Below are positions 1 through 5,940 of a stretch of 6,100 nt of DNA, in pieces. The stretch comes from an uncultured Ruminococcus sp. (lineage in GTDB: Bacteria; Bacillota; Clostridia; Oscillospirales; Acutalibacteraceae), in NCBI GenBank assembly GCA_902772795.1, contig CACYBZ010000307.1, positions 1 through 6,100 on the forward strand, in the 5' to 3' direction. Below the pieces are notes generated by a model that saw nothing but the letters and a program-made list of their open reading frames with translations, was not told the origin of the DNA and did not search any database. How positions within the stretch are numbered: the first letter of the stretch is position 1; every line of letters starts with the position of its first letter. The translations under genes and the position numbers were made by a program.

Positions 1-34
1 ACATATGGTATTTTATGAATAGTAGTAAAAATTC

Positions 35-64
35 TTGACACTTATCACTGCCATAAGATATAAT
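35..64 (+). promoter_or_regulatory. Sigma-A-type promoter of the zinc-ribbon membrane protein gene
   Basis: The sequence shows TTGACA at 35-40 and TATAAT at 59-64, separated by 18 bp. Both hexamers match consensus and the spacing is one base above the ideal 17. Transcription would start near 71, giving a leader of about 30 nt. A ribosome binding site, AAAGGTG at 89-95, sits 6 nt before the ATG at 102. The promoter call rests on sequence alone. Confidence 0.85.
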
Positions 65-101
65 AAATTTGTAAAAATTTGTCTTAGAAAAGGTGTAGAA
101 A

Positions 102-914
102 ATGATTTGTCCTCAGTGCAACAATAATCTTGCTGACGGTGTGTTTTACTGTCCGTATTGCCGAAAACCACTTTCAGAATTAACCGCCAATACCCAAGAT
201 ACTCCCGGTGAAATTGATAACGGTTATACCACCACTCCCTCTAGCAAAAATGGCAGTGACTATTCCAACAATCCCAACAGACTGTATAATACTTACTCGG
301 GCAACCCCAACACAAATAACAACGGCTATGCCAACAATCCCAACAGTTCCTATAACACTTACTCGGGCAATCCCAACGCCAATAACAATAGTTATCTCCA
401 TAACCGCATGAATAAACCTGTTTATCCGCCACATCTGCTCGCTGACAACCCTCCCCAGGAAGAAGAATATTTTCCGATGACCTGGTATAAAATTCTGACT
501 TATTTTCTGCTACCGCTGGGAGCAGTTATGAATGTATACTATGGAAAAAAAATTCTTAGTGGTAATCAATTCCAGGAAATAAAAGACATAATTTATACTC
601 TGTTTCCTTCTTTGAAAGTAGTGGATACTGCTGCCGGTGTTTTTTGTCTGTTTATGGCTGTTTGGGCAGGACTTACCTGCGTGTGGTTATGGCGAAAAAA
701 GAAAGTCGCTCTGGTATCACTTTACGGATATTGTATTGTGAATTACGGTTCAACCATACTGCTGTATGTAGCTTATTGCTGTATTCTTCCCAGTGACCTC
801 TTTAGTGCTCATAGATTCCTGTGGGAAATCTTACGCAGTGTTTTCATCGGCATATTCATGACTGTCGCCAATTACAAATATTTTCACAAACGCTGCAGTT
901 TGTTTGTCAATTAA
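102..914 (+). CDS. Zinc-ribbon membrane protein with Asn-rich repeat linker
   Basis: The 270-residue product starts with a zinc ribbon of two CxxC knuckles (C3, C6, C17, C20), suited to binding one Zn(II). Residues 28-125 form a low-complexity linker rich in Asn, Ser, Tyr and Pro, with two 22-residue tandem repeats (54-97). A C-terminal membrane domain follows, with about four hydrophobic helices near 128-148, 177-197, 202-229 and 238-260, and a basic end (YFHKRCSLFVN). From memory, zinc-ribbon proteins with a similar four-helix domain and a YFxKRxxLF-like ending recur in gut Clostridia, without a known function; I could not check this. The ribbon is probably cytoplasmic. The ATG at 102 has a good ribosome binding site and its own promoter. 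The gene appears monocistronic, with a hairpin after its stop. Role unknown; a membrane sensor or envelope-linked adaptor is a guess. Confidence 0.85.
   Translation: MICPQCNNNLADGVFYCPYCRKPLSELTANTQDTPGEIDNGYTTTPSSKNGSDYSNNPNRLYNTYSGNPNTNNNGYANNPNSSYNTYSGNPNANNNSYLHNRMNKPVYPPHLLADNPPQEEEYFPMTWYKILTYFLLPLGAVMNVYYGKKILSGNQFQEIKDIIYTLFPSLKVVDTAAGVFCLFMAVWAGLTCVWLWRKKKVALVSLYGYCIVNYGSTILLYVAYCCILPSDLFSAHRFLWEILRSVFIGIFMTVANYKYFHKRCSLFVN
261..392 (+). repeat. Two 66-bp in-frame tandem repeats
   Basis: Copies at 261-326 and 327-392 encode 22-residue units sharing NNPN..YNTYSGNPN.NNN. A degenerate third start (YLHNRMN) follows. The copies are similar at DNA level (shared CCAACAATCCCAACAG and ACTTACTCGGGCAA) but carry scattered, mostly synonymous differences. 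That suggests an old duplication kept under coding constraint. The period is a multiple of three, so copy-number change would keep the frame. Confidence 0.85.
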
Positions 915-931
915 CAGAAAATATACTTTTT

Positions 932-967
932 AGCAACTCCCCGATGTGCAAACATCTGGGAGTTGCT
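932..967. terminator. Hairpin between convergent genes, probable terminator
   Basis: AGCAACTCCC (932-941) pairs with GGGAGTTGCT (958-967). After one C/T mismatch the inner arms GATGT/ACATC add 5 bp around a GCAA loop. It lies between the stops of the convergent genes at 914 and 977. The stem is strong, but only three T follow on the plus strand and none on the minus strand. It is therefore an imperfect intrinsic terminator; blocking convergent transcripts or protecting RNA 3' ends are alternatives. Confidence 0.6.
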
Positions 968-976
968 TTGCTCAGA

Positions 977-1249
977 TTAATCCTGCAAATCCGCTTCAGG
1001 AATATCATTTTCAAAATTATCACGTGCAAGGTCAGTATCAATTTCCTTGTAAAGTGCCGATATCGGCTTTTCGTGATGATACGGCGTGGAATGATATACC
1101 TTCTGTGACGGTGCGGTTGTTCCTGCAATAACAGGATTGACGGATACTTTACCATGTTTTGCCTTGCCCTGAATCTCGGGAACAGCAACTGTTTCGTTTT
1201 TCGCTTTTGTATGCGTTCTCTGCGGACGTTTCATACCTTGTTTTGCCAT
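977..1249 (-). CDS. Small basic/acidic protein of unknown function
   Basis: The 90-residue product starts MAKQGMKRPQ. Its first 60 residues are basic, with Gly, Pro and His (TKAKN, VPEIQGKAKHGK, NPVIAGT). Its last 20 or so are acidic (DTDLARDNFENDIPEADLQD). There is no signal peptide or membrane segment, and it is probably poorly structured. I chose the ATG at 1249 over an in-frame GTG at 1258, because the GTG overlaps the ribosome binding site GAGAGGTG (1263-1256), which lies 6 nt before the ATG. The EIQGKAKHGK...IAGT core resembles small hypothetical proteins I believe recur in Oscillospiraceae, but I cannot verify this. It is transcribed away from the esterase gene and converges on the zinc-ribbon gene. 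No function can be assigned; the charge layout would suit a nucleic-acid-binding or ribosome-associated protein. Confidence 0.7.
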   Translation of the reverse strand: MAKQGMKRPQRTHTKAKNETVAVPEIQGKAKHGKVSVNPVIAGTTAPSQKVYHSTPYHHEKPISALYKEIDTDLARDNFENDIPEADLQD

Positions 1250-1255
1250 GTGTTT

Positions 1256-1263
1256 CACCTCTC
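1256..1263 (-). promoter_or_regulatory. Ribosome binding site that sets the small protein's start
   Basis: On the minus strand GAGAGGTG is followed by a 6-nt spacer (AAACAC) and ATG. The GTG embedded in this site could be read as an in-frame start nine bases earlier, but it cannot be both ribosome binding site and start codon. Confidence 0.75.
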
Positions 1264-1329
1264 AACTATATTGTGAGTGAAACATATGGTTTTATTCTTT
1301 GCTTATTATTCCGTAAGCTATTTTTCCTG

Positions 1330-1341
1330 CGTCACCTGACG
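1330..1341. repeat. 12-bp inverted repeat between divergent genes
   Basis: CGTCA, CC, TGACG forms a perfect 5-bp dyad. It lies 81 bp upstream of the small protein's start and about 50 bp before the esterase -35 box. An operator half-site pair is possible, but a dyad this short can arise by chance. Confidence 0.25.
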
Positions 1342-1391
1342 ACTGTGTACAAAAATCATCTGTTCCATTATGACAGACTTAACAATTTTTA

Positions 1392-1420
1392 TTGACAATA
1401 ATCCGAAAATCCATTATAAT
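1392..1420 (+). promoter_or_regulatory. Exact-consensus sigma-A promoter of the esterase lipoprotein
   Basis: TTGACA at 1392-1397 and TATAAT at 1415-1420 are separated by exactly 17 bp, the textbook consensus. Transcription should start near 1427, leaving about 164 nt of leader before the ATG at 1591. Such a strong core promoter implies high basal expression unless it is repressed or attenuated in the leader. Confidence 0.9.
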
Positions 1421-1428
1421 CAGGCTAT

Positions 1429-1447
1429 CGGATAATTGGATTAATCG
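1429..1447 (+). repeat. Imperfect dyad at the predicted transcription start
   Basis: CGGATAAT (1429-1436) faces ATTAATCG (1440-1447) across TGG, with seven of eight positions pairing including one G-U. Its place just downstream of the predicted start site would suit an operator or a 5' end stabilising hairpin. Evidence is positional only. Confidence 0.3.
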
Positions 1448-1514
1448 TTTACCATATATCCAGCAGTCCACTAAAATAATGCTCTTATAAAATTCTGTCA
1501 GATAAATCTATGCC

Positions 1515-1543
1515 GAAAAAGCCCGGTTCTATCCGACTTTTTC
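1515..1543 (+). other. Possible leader hairpin before the esterase gene
   Basis: GAAAAAG (1515-1521) can pair with CTTTTTC (1537-1543), and CGG with CCG inside, with a small internal loop. The 3' arm is itself a T run, so the structure is weak but terminator-like. It sits 48 bp before the start codon and could act as an attenuator. An in-frame ATG at 1511 inside this leader has no ribosome binding site. Confidence 0.3.
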
Positions 1544-1577
1544 ACTCAAAAAAACGATACAACATTACCAAAACATC

Positions 1578-1584
1578 GAGGAGG
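1578..1584 (+). promoter_or_regulatory. Strong ribosome binding site that sets the esterase start
   Basis: GAGGAGG is followed by 6 nt and ATG at 1591. It places the start immediately before a classical signal peptide, rather than at the upstream in-frame ATG at 1510-1512. Confidence 0.9.
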
Positions 1585-1590
1585 AAAATC

Positions 1591-2880
1591 ATGAAAAGAA
1601 TTTTATCTGCGGTGCTGACAACAACGATGATAATGACATTGTTTGTGGCGTGCGGAAAAGAACAGACACAAACAACACCAAAAACTGAAAATGACCAAAG
1701 TCAGTATACTACAGAACAAACAACAGCAGAAGCAACGCAAGAAGCAACACAAGAAACAACGCAAAAAGCAACACAAGAAGCAACAGAACAAACAACAGAA
1801 GAAAATATTGAAGTCGGCTATCACACCCTGTATTTTAAGGACAGTTCAAAAAGTACCAAAGCCGTAGCTACCTTTTTCAACAGCAACAGCGGTAAGAGTG
1901 AAGATGTGGAAATGAAAAAAATCAGCGACGATAAAGACTCTGTGACTTTCTCCTGTGAGGGGGACTGTTCTGTCTATAATATGGCTCACGTTGCCTACGG
2001 TGACAAACATACCACTGACTTCGCTTTCAACCAGTGTACCAGTGGCTGGTACAAAACAGAAAACGATTTTCTTCCCTACACAGAAGGAGAAAAAACAAGT
2101 ACCTCCCCTGCCTTTGATGATGTCACGCTCACCTTTAAGGACTACGATAAGACGGTTCATATCTGGAAACCTGACGACTATGATACTGCATCTCAGGAAA
2201 AATATTCTACTATCTATGTTCTTGACGGTCAGATTCTGTCAGCGTTTGTTGTTGACCACGTCAAAGCCATGACATCAGTCACCAACAAAAAAGCAATCGT
2301 TGTAGCGGTTGACAACGTTTTCGCCCGTGATTACGAACTGGTTCCTAAAATCGGTGTTTCGGCAGATGAAAAAGCATTCGGTTCTGGAAATGCACCTGAG
2401 TATGACGGTCTGAGCGGTTTGGAATTTGCAGACTTTATTACCGATATGCTTGTTCCCTACGTACAACAACACTATAACGTCTATACTGACGCACGTCATA
2501 CCTCTATTACCGGTGCTTCGCTCAGCGGACTGGAGTCCTTTTATATTGTCATGGAACACCCTGATATTTTCGGTACGCTCGGTGCATTGTCACCATCGTT
2601 CTGGGAATTTGACGACGCTACATGGCAAAAATATCTGAAAGACAAAAGCTTTTCCGACAATGCTCCGTTCCTTTATTTTTATACAGGGCCTGCCAAACTT
2701 GACACTGACCCTCATGTCACCGATATGTATAACCGTCTGAAAAAAATGAATTACCCCGAAAACAGACTGTTACTGCATTTCAACGAAAAAGGCTCTCATA
2801 ACGGTCTTTACTGGTGCTGTATCTTTCCTGAATTTCTTACAGCGACGTTCTTTCAGCGTGTTCAACCACTGCAACAATGA
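1591..2880 (+). CDS. Secreted lipoprotein esterase, alpha/beta hydrolase (PF00756-like)
   Basis: The 429-residue product begins with a lipoprotein signal peptide (MKRILSAVLT, hydrophobic core, LFVAC), with C21 as the predicted lipidated residue. Residues 22-72 are a Thr/Gln/Glu linker with tandem TQEA units. Residues 75-165 form a small probably beta-rich domain with C122, C126 and C149, ending SGWYKTENDFLPYTEG. Residues 175-425 resemble the putative-esterase family: YVLDGQ near 209-214, nucleophile motif GASLSG with S310, likely acid D371 or D373, and the catalytic His in GSHN (H403) before a WxxxxPEFL end. The last Gly of the usual GxSxG is Ser here. Such enzymes cleave acetyl, feruloyl or siderophore esters. 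An outer-surface polysaccharide de-esterase is plausible in this kind of organism, but the substrate cannot be read from sequence. The gene is monocistronic, with its own promoter and terminators. Confidence 0.88.
   Translation: MKRILSAVLTTTMIMTLFVACGKEQTQTTPKTENDQSQYTTEQTTAEATQEATQETTQKATQEATEQTTEENIEVGYHTLYFKDSSKSTKAVATFFNSNSGKSEDVEMKKISDDKDSVTFSCEGDCSVYNMAHVAYGDKHTTDFAFNQCTSGWYKTENDFLPYTEGEKTSTSPAFDDVTLTFKDYDKTVHIWKPDDYDTASQEKYSTIYVLDGQILSAFVVDHVKAMTSVTNKKAIVVAVDNVFARDYELVPKIGVSADEKAFGSGNAPEYDGLSGLEFADFITDMLVPYVQQHYNVYTDARHTSITGASLSGLESFYIVMEHPDIFGTLGALSPSFWEFDDATWQKYLKDKSFSDNAPFLYFYTGPAKLDTDPHVTDMYNRLKKMNYPENRLLLHFNEKGSHNGLYWCCIFPEFLTATFFQRVQPLQQ
1729..1788 (+). repeat. 12-bp tandem repeat encoding a TQEA linker
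   Basis: About 4.5 to 5 units of GAAGCAACACAA-like sequence encode EATQ, EATQ, ETTQ, KATQ and EATE (residues 47-66). The near-identical units suggest slippage. The 12-bp period preserves frame, so linker length may vary between strains. It tethers the esterase domains away from the lipid anchor. Confidence 0.8.
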
Positions 2881-2897
2881 CAACTAAAACCGATAAC

Positions 2898-2932
2898 AAC
2901 AACCGCCCAAATTTATTTCAGCGGTTGTTTTC
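2898..2932 (+). terminator. Rho-independent terminator of the esterase gene
   Basis: AACAACCGC (2898-2906) pairs perfectly with GCGGTTGTT (2921-2929), followed by a short T run to 2931. The loop is long, 14 nt. It begins 17 bp after the esterase stop. Confidence 0.75.
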
Positions 2933-2983
2933 ATTACCGTCTGAATTTCAGCATTAAAAGAACACAAAACTGATATAACAAAC

Positions 2984-3014
2984 AAAAAAGTCCGAAAAAC
3001 ATCGGACTTTTTTT
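2984..3014. terminator. Bidirectional rho-independent terminator
   Basis: AAAAAAGTCCGA (2984-2995) pairs perfectly with TCGGACTTTTTT (3002-3013) around a 6-nt loop. The A run upstream and T run downstream give a U tract on either strand. It can stop transcripts from the esterase gene (plus) and from ftsQ (minus), which ends at 3128. Confidence 0.9.
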
Positions 3015-3050
3015 CTATACGTTCAGAAAAGACAAACCAAAATTTCGGTC

Positions 3051-3122
3051 AAGCCTCTTTAAAGGCTTGTGGGGTTCAGGGGCAAAGCCCCTGATGGGAT
3101 TTTTAAGGGCAACGCCCTTAAA
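3051..3122 (+). repeat. Three-hairpin intergenic element, copy 1
   Basis: Three stem-loops lie in a row. A: AAGCCT/AGGCTT, 3051-3068. B: TCAGGGGC/GCCCCTGA, 3076-3094. C: TTTAAGGGC/GCCCTTAAA, 3102-3122. The linkers GTGGGGT and TGGGATT join them. It ends five bases before the ftsQ stop codon on the other strand. The same layout, with different stem bases, appears inverted at 6017-6096. It looks like a dispersed REP-like family rather than a simple terminator. Whether it is mobile or structural in RNA cannot be told here. Confidence 0.7.
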
Positions 3123-3127
3123 CTTCT

Positions 3128-4552
3128 CTATTCTTCACTGTCGCCCTCGTTTTCTTCTTCCTCCTCTTCTTCTTCCTCTTCTTCCTCTTCGTTCTCGTCT
3201 TCGCTGTCTTCTTCCTCTTCGTATTCCGTACCCAATACCGTCGGTTCTGTCGGTACATTCTGGACTGTCAACGACTGTGTTGAAATTTCCTGTGTCGGCA
3301 CTTCTGTGACTGCCTCTGTCATCGGCTGTGTTGTTGTGATACTTGCCGAATGGGTTGCCGTTTCCCCTACCAGATGATTCGGCTGGAAATATGACGCATT
3401 CCCTTTATTATCTGTTCTTCCCTCTATCAGATTGGAACAGTTCAGCCTGCCCACGTCTGCATCGGAAAGCTTATTCCGAATAATTGTCATCGCTGTCCTG
3501 AGCTTGTAATCAATGTATTCCGGCATACCCAGCACAATTCTGATACGGTCATTATAATTCAGTTCGATGTTGGACATATCCGACAAATCAATTTCCAGTA
3601 TTCCCGTTACGCCGTTATGTTCCATACAGTTGGCAATTTCTTTGAGTACTTTCATTACCCTGTTGTCCTGAATTTTTACCTCATCACCGATTTTCGGTGT
3701 GATAGGATTACACCCGACAATATTCGGAATATCCAGTTCTCTTTTTACCACTTCTTCCAGCAGTTTTCCGCTTTTGCTGATAATATAAAACCTCGTACCG
3801 TCCTGCAAATAATATTCAGGCACTGCCTCCGTAACCTTGATTTTAATCGTGTTCGGCAAAGACGAAGTAATTTCCGCTTTCTCAATGTACGGATATGTTT
3901 CCTGTATTTTTCTTCCCACTGAAGATTTCGGCACAAGAAAGATATTTTCTCCGTAATGCAAATCACTGACATGGATAATATCCGCTTCCGCATATCTTGT
4001 ATTGCCCTCTATGACAATCTCTTCACATTTGAAAAGCACCGTCATGGAAAGAATTCCCCCGACAAGCAGAGTGATTCCGAAAATAATTCCTGTAACTGCC
4101 AGATTCTTTAATTTCCGCTGTCTTTTACTCAGCGGTTTCTTGCCTGCGTTGAGTTCTTCCAGTAATTTACGGTTCTTTCGTTTACTTCTGATATTTTTCC
4201 CGATACCGATTTTTGTCGGGATTTCTTCTTCCTCCGAAAACAGTTCGTCAACCTTTTTGTTGAGCCGTTTCATACGCTCTCTTTTCCTGATTTTCGGGGG
4301 TTCGTCACGATAGGAATTGATTTTATTGAAGTCGTCCTGTTCGTCCCATGGTATATATTCGGGATTTTCAAAATAGTCTTCCGCCCTGTTCGTTCTCATG
4401 TTGATGTTTCCGCTGAGTGTACTGTTTTTAAAAAACGGTTCTTCCTCGTCGGGTGCCATTCTGTCACTGCGATAATTTCTGCCCGTCTGATAACTGCTTC
4501 TCCTTGATTTTCTGTCAGACTTTCCTCTTGTTCTTCTGTCATAATTATCCAT
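3128..4552 (-). CDS. ftsQ: Cell division protein FtsQ/DivIB with long N-terminus and acidic tail
   Basis: The 474-residue product is a bitopic divisome protein that supports assembly of the septal peptidoglycan machinery with FtsL/DivIC and FtsB partners. Residues 1-150 are cytoplasmic, highly charged and Arg/Lys/Glu-rich. Residues 151-174 are the membrane segment. Residues 175-243 match a FtsQ-type POTRA domain (FKCEEIVIEGNTRY, NIFLVPKSSVGRKIQETYPYIEKAEI, LPNTIKIKVTEA). The beta domain spans about 245-370, with DGTRFYIISKSGKLLEE typical of the family. A Thr/Pro/Gln linker (395-440) leads to a Glu-rich tail (443-474) containing 13 consecutive Glu. Bacillus DivIB is about 263 residues, so both ends are extended. 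The ATG at 4552 has an AGGGGA ribosome binding site. It follows murA by 16 bp, so they are almost surely co-transcribed. Confidence 0.93.
   Translation of the reverse strand: MDNYDRRTRGKSDRKSRRSSYQTGRNYRSDRMAPDEEEPFFKNSTLSGNINMRTNRAEDYFENPEYIPWDEQDDFNKINSYRDEPPKIRKRERMKRLNKKVDELFSEEEEIPTKIGIGKNIRSKRKNRKLLEELNAGKKPLSKRQRKLKNLAVTGIIFGITLLVGGILSMTVLFKCEEIVIEGNTRYAEADIIHVSDLHYGENIFLVPKSSVGRKIQETYPYIEKAEITSSLPNTIKIKVTEAVPEYYLQDGTRFYIISKSGKLLEEVVKRELDIPNIVGCNPITPKIGDEVKIQDNRVMKVLKEIANCMEHNGVTGILEIDLSDMSNIELNYNDRIRIVLGMPEYIDYKLRTAMTIIRNKLSDADVGRLNCSNLIEGRTDNKGNASYFQPNHLVGETATHSASITTTQPMTEAVTEVPTQEISTQSLTVQNVPTEPTVLGTEYEEEEDSEDENEEEEEEEEEEEEENEGDSEE
3131..3226 (-). repeat. GAA/GAG low-complexity tract encoding the acidic FtsQ tail
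   Basis: The tract encodes residues 443-474, including 13 consecutive Glu codons (3152-3190) flanked by Asn codons. GAA and GAG are mixed, so this is not a pure trinucleotide microsatellite; the mixture points to selection for the acidic residues or to old slippage. Confidence 0.85.
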
Positions 4553-4568
4553 TTTGCTTTCCCCTGAC

Positions 4569-5825
4569 TTATATTTTCACTATATCTGCTCCTGCATTGC
4601 CCAGATATTCTTCTATTTTTTCATACCCTCTGTCTATGTACTGTCCGCCTTTGACCGTGGTCGTTCCGTATGCCCCCAGTCCTGCCACTATCAATGACGC
4701 TCCTCCCCGTAAATCTTTCGCTTCTACCACACTTCCCGACAGATGTTCCCTGTTTCCCTCTACTATCGCTACTTTTCCCTGTATGTCAATTTCCGCTCCC
4801 ATACGGCAAAGTTCGTAGGCGTGTCGGTATCGGCTGTCAAAGATATTTTCCACAAATACAGATGTCCCCTCAGCAAAACAACACATCGCCATGAACGGTG
4901 CCTGTGTATCGGTCGGAAATCCCGGATACGGCATGGTTCTTATCAGACGCAGTTTTTTCAGGCAACCGTCCGATGAAACGGAAATCCCCTCACGGGTATA
5001 TTCCACTTCGCAACCTGCCTGTTGTATAAGCGTCGTCACACTGTCCAGATGCGACTTGATAACCCCACGCAACAATACTTTTCCTCCGCTGACTGCCGTA
5101 GCCGCCATATAAGTGGCACACACAATCCTGTCGGGAATCACACTGTACTGTGTACCGCTCAGTGTATCCACACCTTCAATATAAATGATACTGTCCCCTG
5201 CTCCTGTGATTTTCGCACCGCAACGATTGAGAAAGTCTGCCAAATCCACAATTTCAGGTTCTCTGGCACAGTTGGTAATGACTGTCGTTCCCCTCGCCAG
5301 CACACCTGCCAGAATGATATTTTCTGTTGCCCCAACACTCGGAAATGACAGATTGATGTTCGCCGAATGTAACGGCATAACTGTTCTTCCCGTAATTTTT
5401 CCATGATTTTCCTCGACAATCATGCCCATCTGAGAAAGTGCATTCAGATGAATATCAATCGGTCTTGCTCCCAGTTCACAGCCTCCGGGGAGTGAAATTT
5501 CCGCATATCCCGTCCTTGCCAGAATCGCCCCCAGAAACATGACCGATGAACGCATTTCTCTCATGAGTTCGTCGGGAATGGCATAACCGTGCATATTCCT
5601 GCTGTTGACGGTAATGGTTGTTCCGTCACGCCGTACAACGCACCCCAGACAACGCAGAATTCTGACTGCCGTTTCCACGTCAGTAATATTCGGACAATGA
5701 TGAAGAATGACTTCCGACTGACAAAGAACTGTTCCTGCAAGTATCGGCAGAATACTGTTTTTCGCCCCCTGTATGTCAATAACGCCGTTGAGTTTTCTTC
5801 TGCCGTTGATAACATATTCCGACAA
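4569..5825 (-). CDS. murA: UDP-N-acetylglucosamine 1-carboxyvinyltransferase MurA
   Basis: MurA transfers enolpyruvate from PEP to UDP-GlcNAc, the first committed step of peptidoglycan precursor synthesis in the cytoplasm. The 418-residue product has the family's typical length. Hallmarks: K22-N23 in IQGAKNS, R92 in MRSSVMFLGA, C116 in LPGGCELGARPID (the Cys that fosfomycin alkylates), R121, D306 in FPTDTQAPFM, DLRGGAS near 371-377 and R399 in YIDRGYEKIE. All sit within one or two positions of the E. coli numbering. I chose a TTG start at 5825 (MSEYVINGRRKLNG), because it has the ribosome binding site AAAGGGTG and gives the usual N-terminus. The frame stays open to another TTG at 5903, which lacks a ribosome binding site. 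It heads a murA-ftsQ pair. With C116 present, fosfomycin sensitivity at target level is expected. Confidence 0.96.
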   Translation of the reverse strand: MSEYVINGRRKLNGVIDIQGAKNSILPILAGTVLCQSEVILHHCPNITDVETAVRILRCLGCVVRRDGTTITVNSRNMHGYAIPDELMREMRSSVMFLGAILARTGYAEISLPGGCELGARPIDIHLNALSQMGMIVEENHGKITGRTVMPLHSANINLSFPSVGATENIILAGVLARGTTVITNCAREPEIVDLADFLNRCGAKITGAGDSIIYIEGVDTLSGTQYSVIPDRIVCATYMAATAVSGGKVLLRGVIKSHLDSVTTLIQQAGCEVEYTREGISVSSDGCLKKLRLIRTMPYPGFPTDTQAPFMAMCCFAEGTSVFVENIFDSRYRHAYELCRMGAEIDIQGKVAIVEGNREHLSGSVVEAKDLRGGASLIVAGLGAYGTTTVKGGQYIDRGYEKIEEYLGNAGADIVKI

Positions 5826-5940
5826 GGCAATACACCCTTTCTTTGTATGCGGTTTTGCGTGGACGGGCAGACTGCTGTCAAATCCGTCAGGCTTTTCTGT
5901 CAATAGTTTATGTCAGAAAGTCTGATTTTGTGCCTAAATT
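5826..5940 (-). promoter_or_regulatory. Leader region of murA; promoter not resolved
   Basis: Between the terminator at 5941-5963 and murA lie about 115 bp that must hold a promoter if the terminator is efficient. TTGACA occurs on the minus strand at 5903-5898, but the hexamer 17 bp downstream (TGACAG) is not a credible -10. TAAACT just upstream of that TTGACA is a weak -10-like match with no good -35. I can therefore propose only that initiation lies here, or that readthrough from upstream feeds the operon. Confidence 0.35.
5833..5840 (-). promoter_or_regulatory. Ribosome binding site that sets the murA TTG start
   Basis: AAAGGGTG on the minus strand is followed by a 7-nt spacer (TATTGCC) and TTG at 5825. 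No comparable site precedes the upstream TTG at 5903. Confidence 0.75.

Larger units (their letters stand above)
1250..1590. other. Gene-free divergent intergenic region, 341 bp
   Basis: This stretch separates the small protein gene (minus) from the esterase gene (plus). It holds the small gene's ribosome binding site, a 12-bp inverted repeat (1330-1341), the esterase promoter (1392-1420) and a leader with two possible hairpins. I see no convincing promoter for the minus-strand gene: TATAGT at 1273-1268 is a -10-like match without a suitable -35. I found no tRNA or recognised riboswitch. Short open frames here lack ribosome binding sites. Confidence 0.7.

Noticed and set aside
180..434. Open frames antisense to, and in another frame of, the Asn-rich repeats
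   Set aside because: They come from the repetitive codons of the zinc-ribbon gene, lack ribosome binding sites and give low-complexity Ile/Val or Cys/Trp strings.
1510..1590. Upstream in-frame extension of the esterase lipoprotein
   Set aside because: No ribosome binding site precedes it, and it would bury the lipoprotein signal peptide 27 residues inside the protein. GAGGAGG precedes the ATG at 1591.
1427..1590. Known riboswitch in the esterase leader
   Set aside because: I could not match any conserved riboswitch core; only simple weak hairpins are visible.
1603..1824. Cys/Phe-rich minus-strand frame and Lys/Gln-rich plus-strand frame over the linker repeats
   Set aside because: Both are shadows of the 12-bp repeat in the esterase linker, with biased composition and no start signals.
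3051..3122. CRISPR array
   Set aside because: The three palindromes differ from each other and lack regular repeats with unique spacers. No cas gene is present.
3067..3377. Plus-strand frames with Ser- or Leu-rich runs
   Set aside because: They are antisense readings of the Glu codon tract of ftsQ and of the hairpin element.
5898..5903. TTGACA as the murA -35 box
   Set aside because: The sequence 16-18 bp downstream on the minus strand has no acceptable -10 hexamer.
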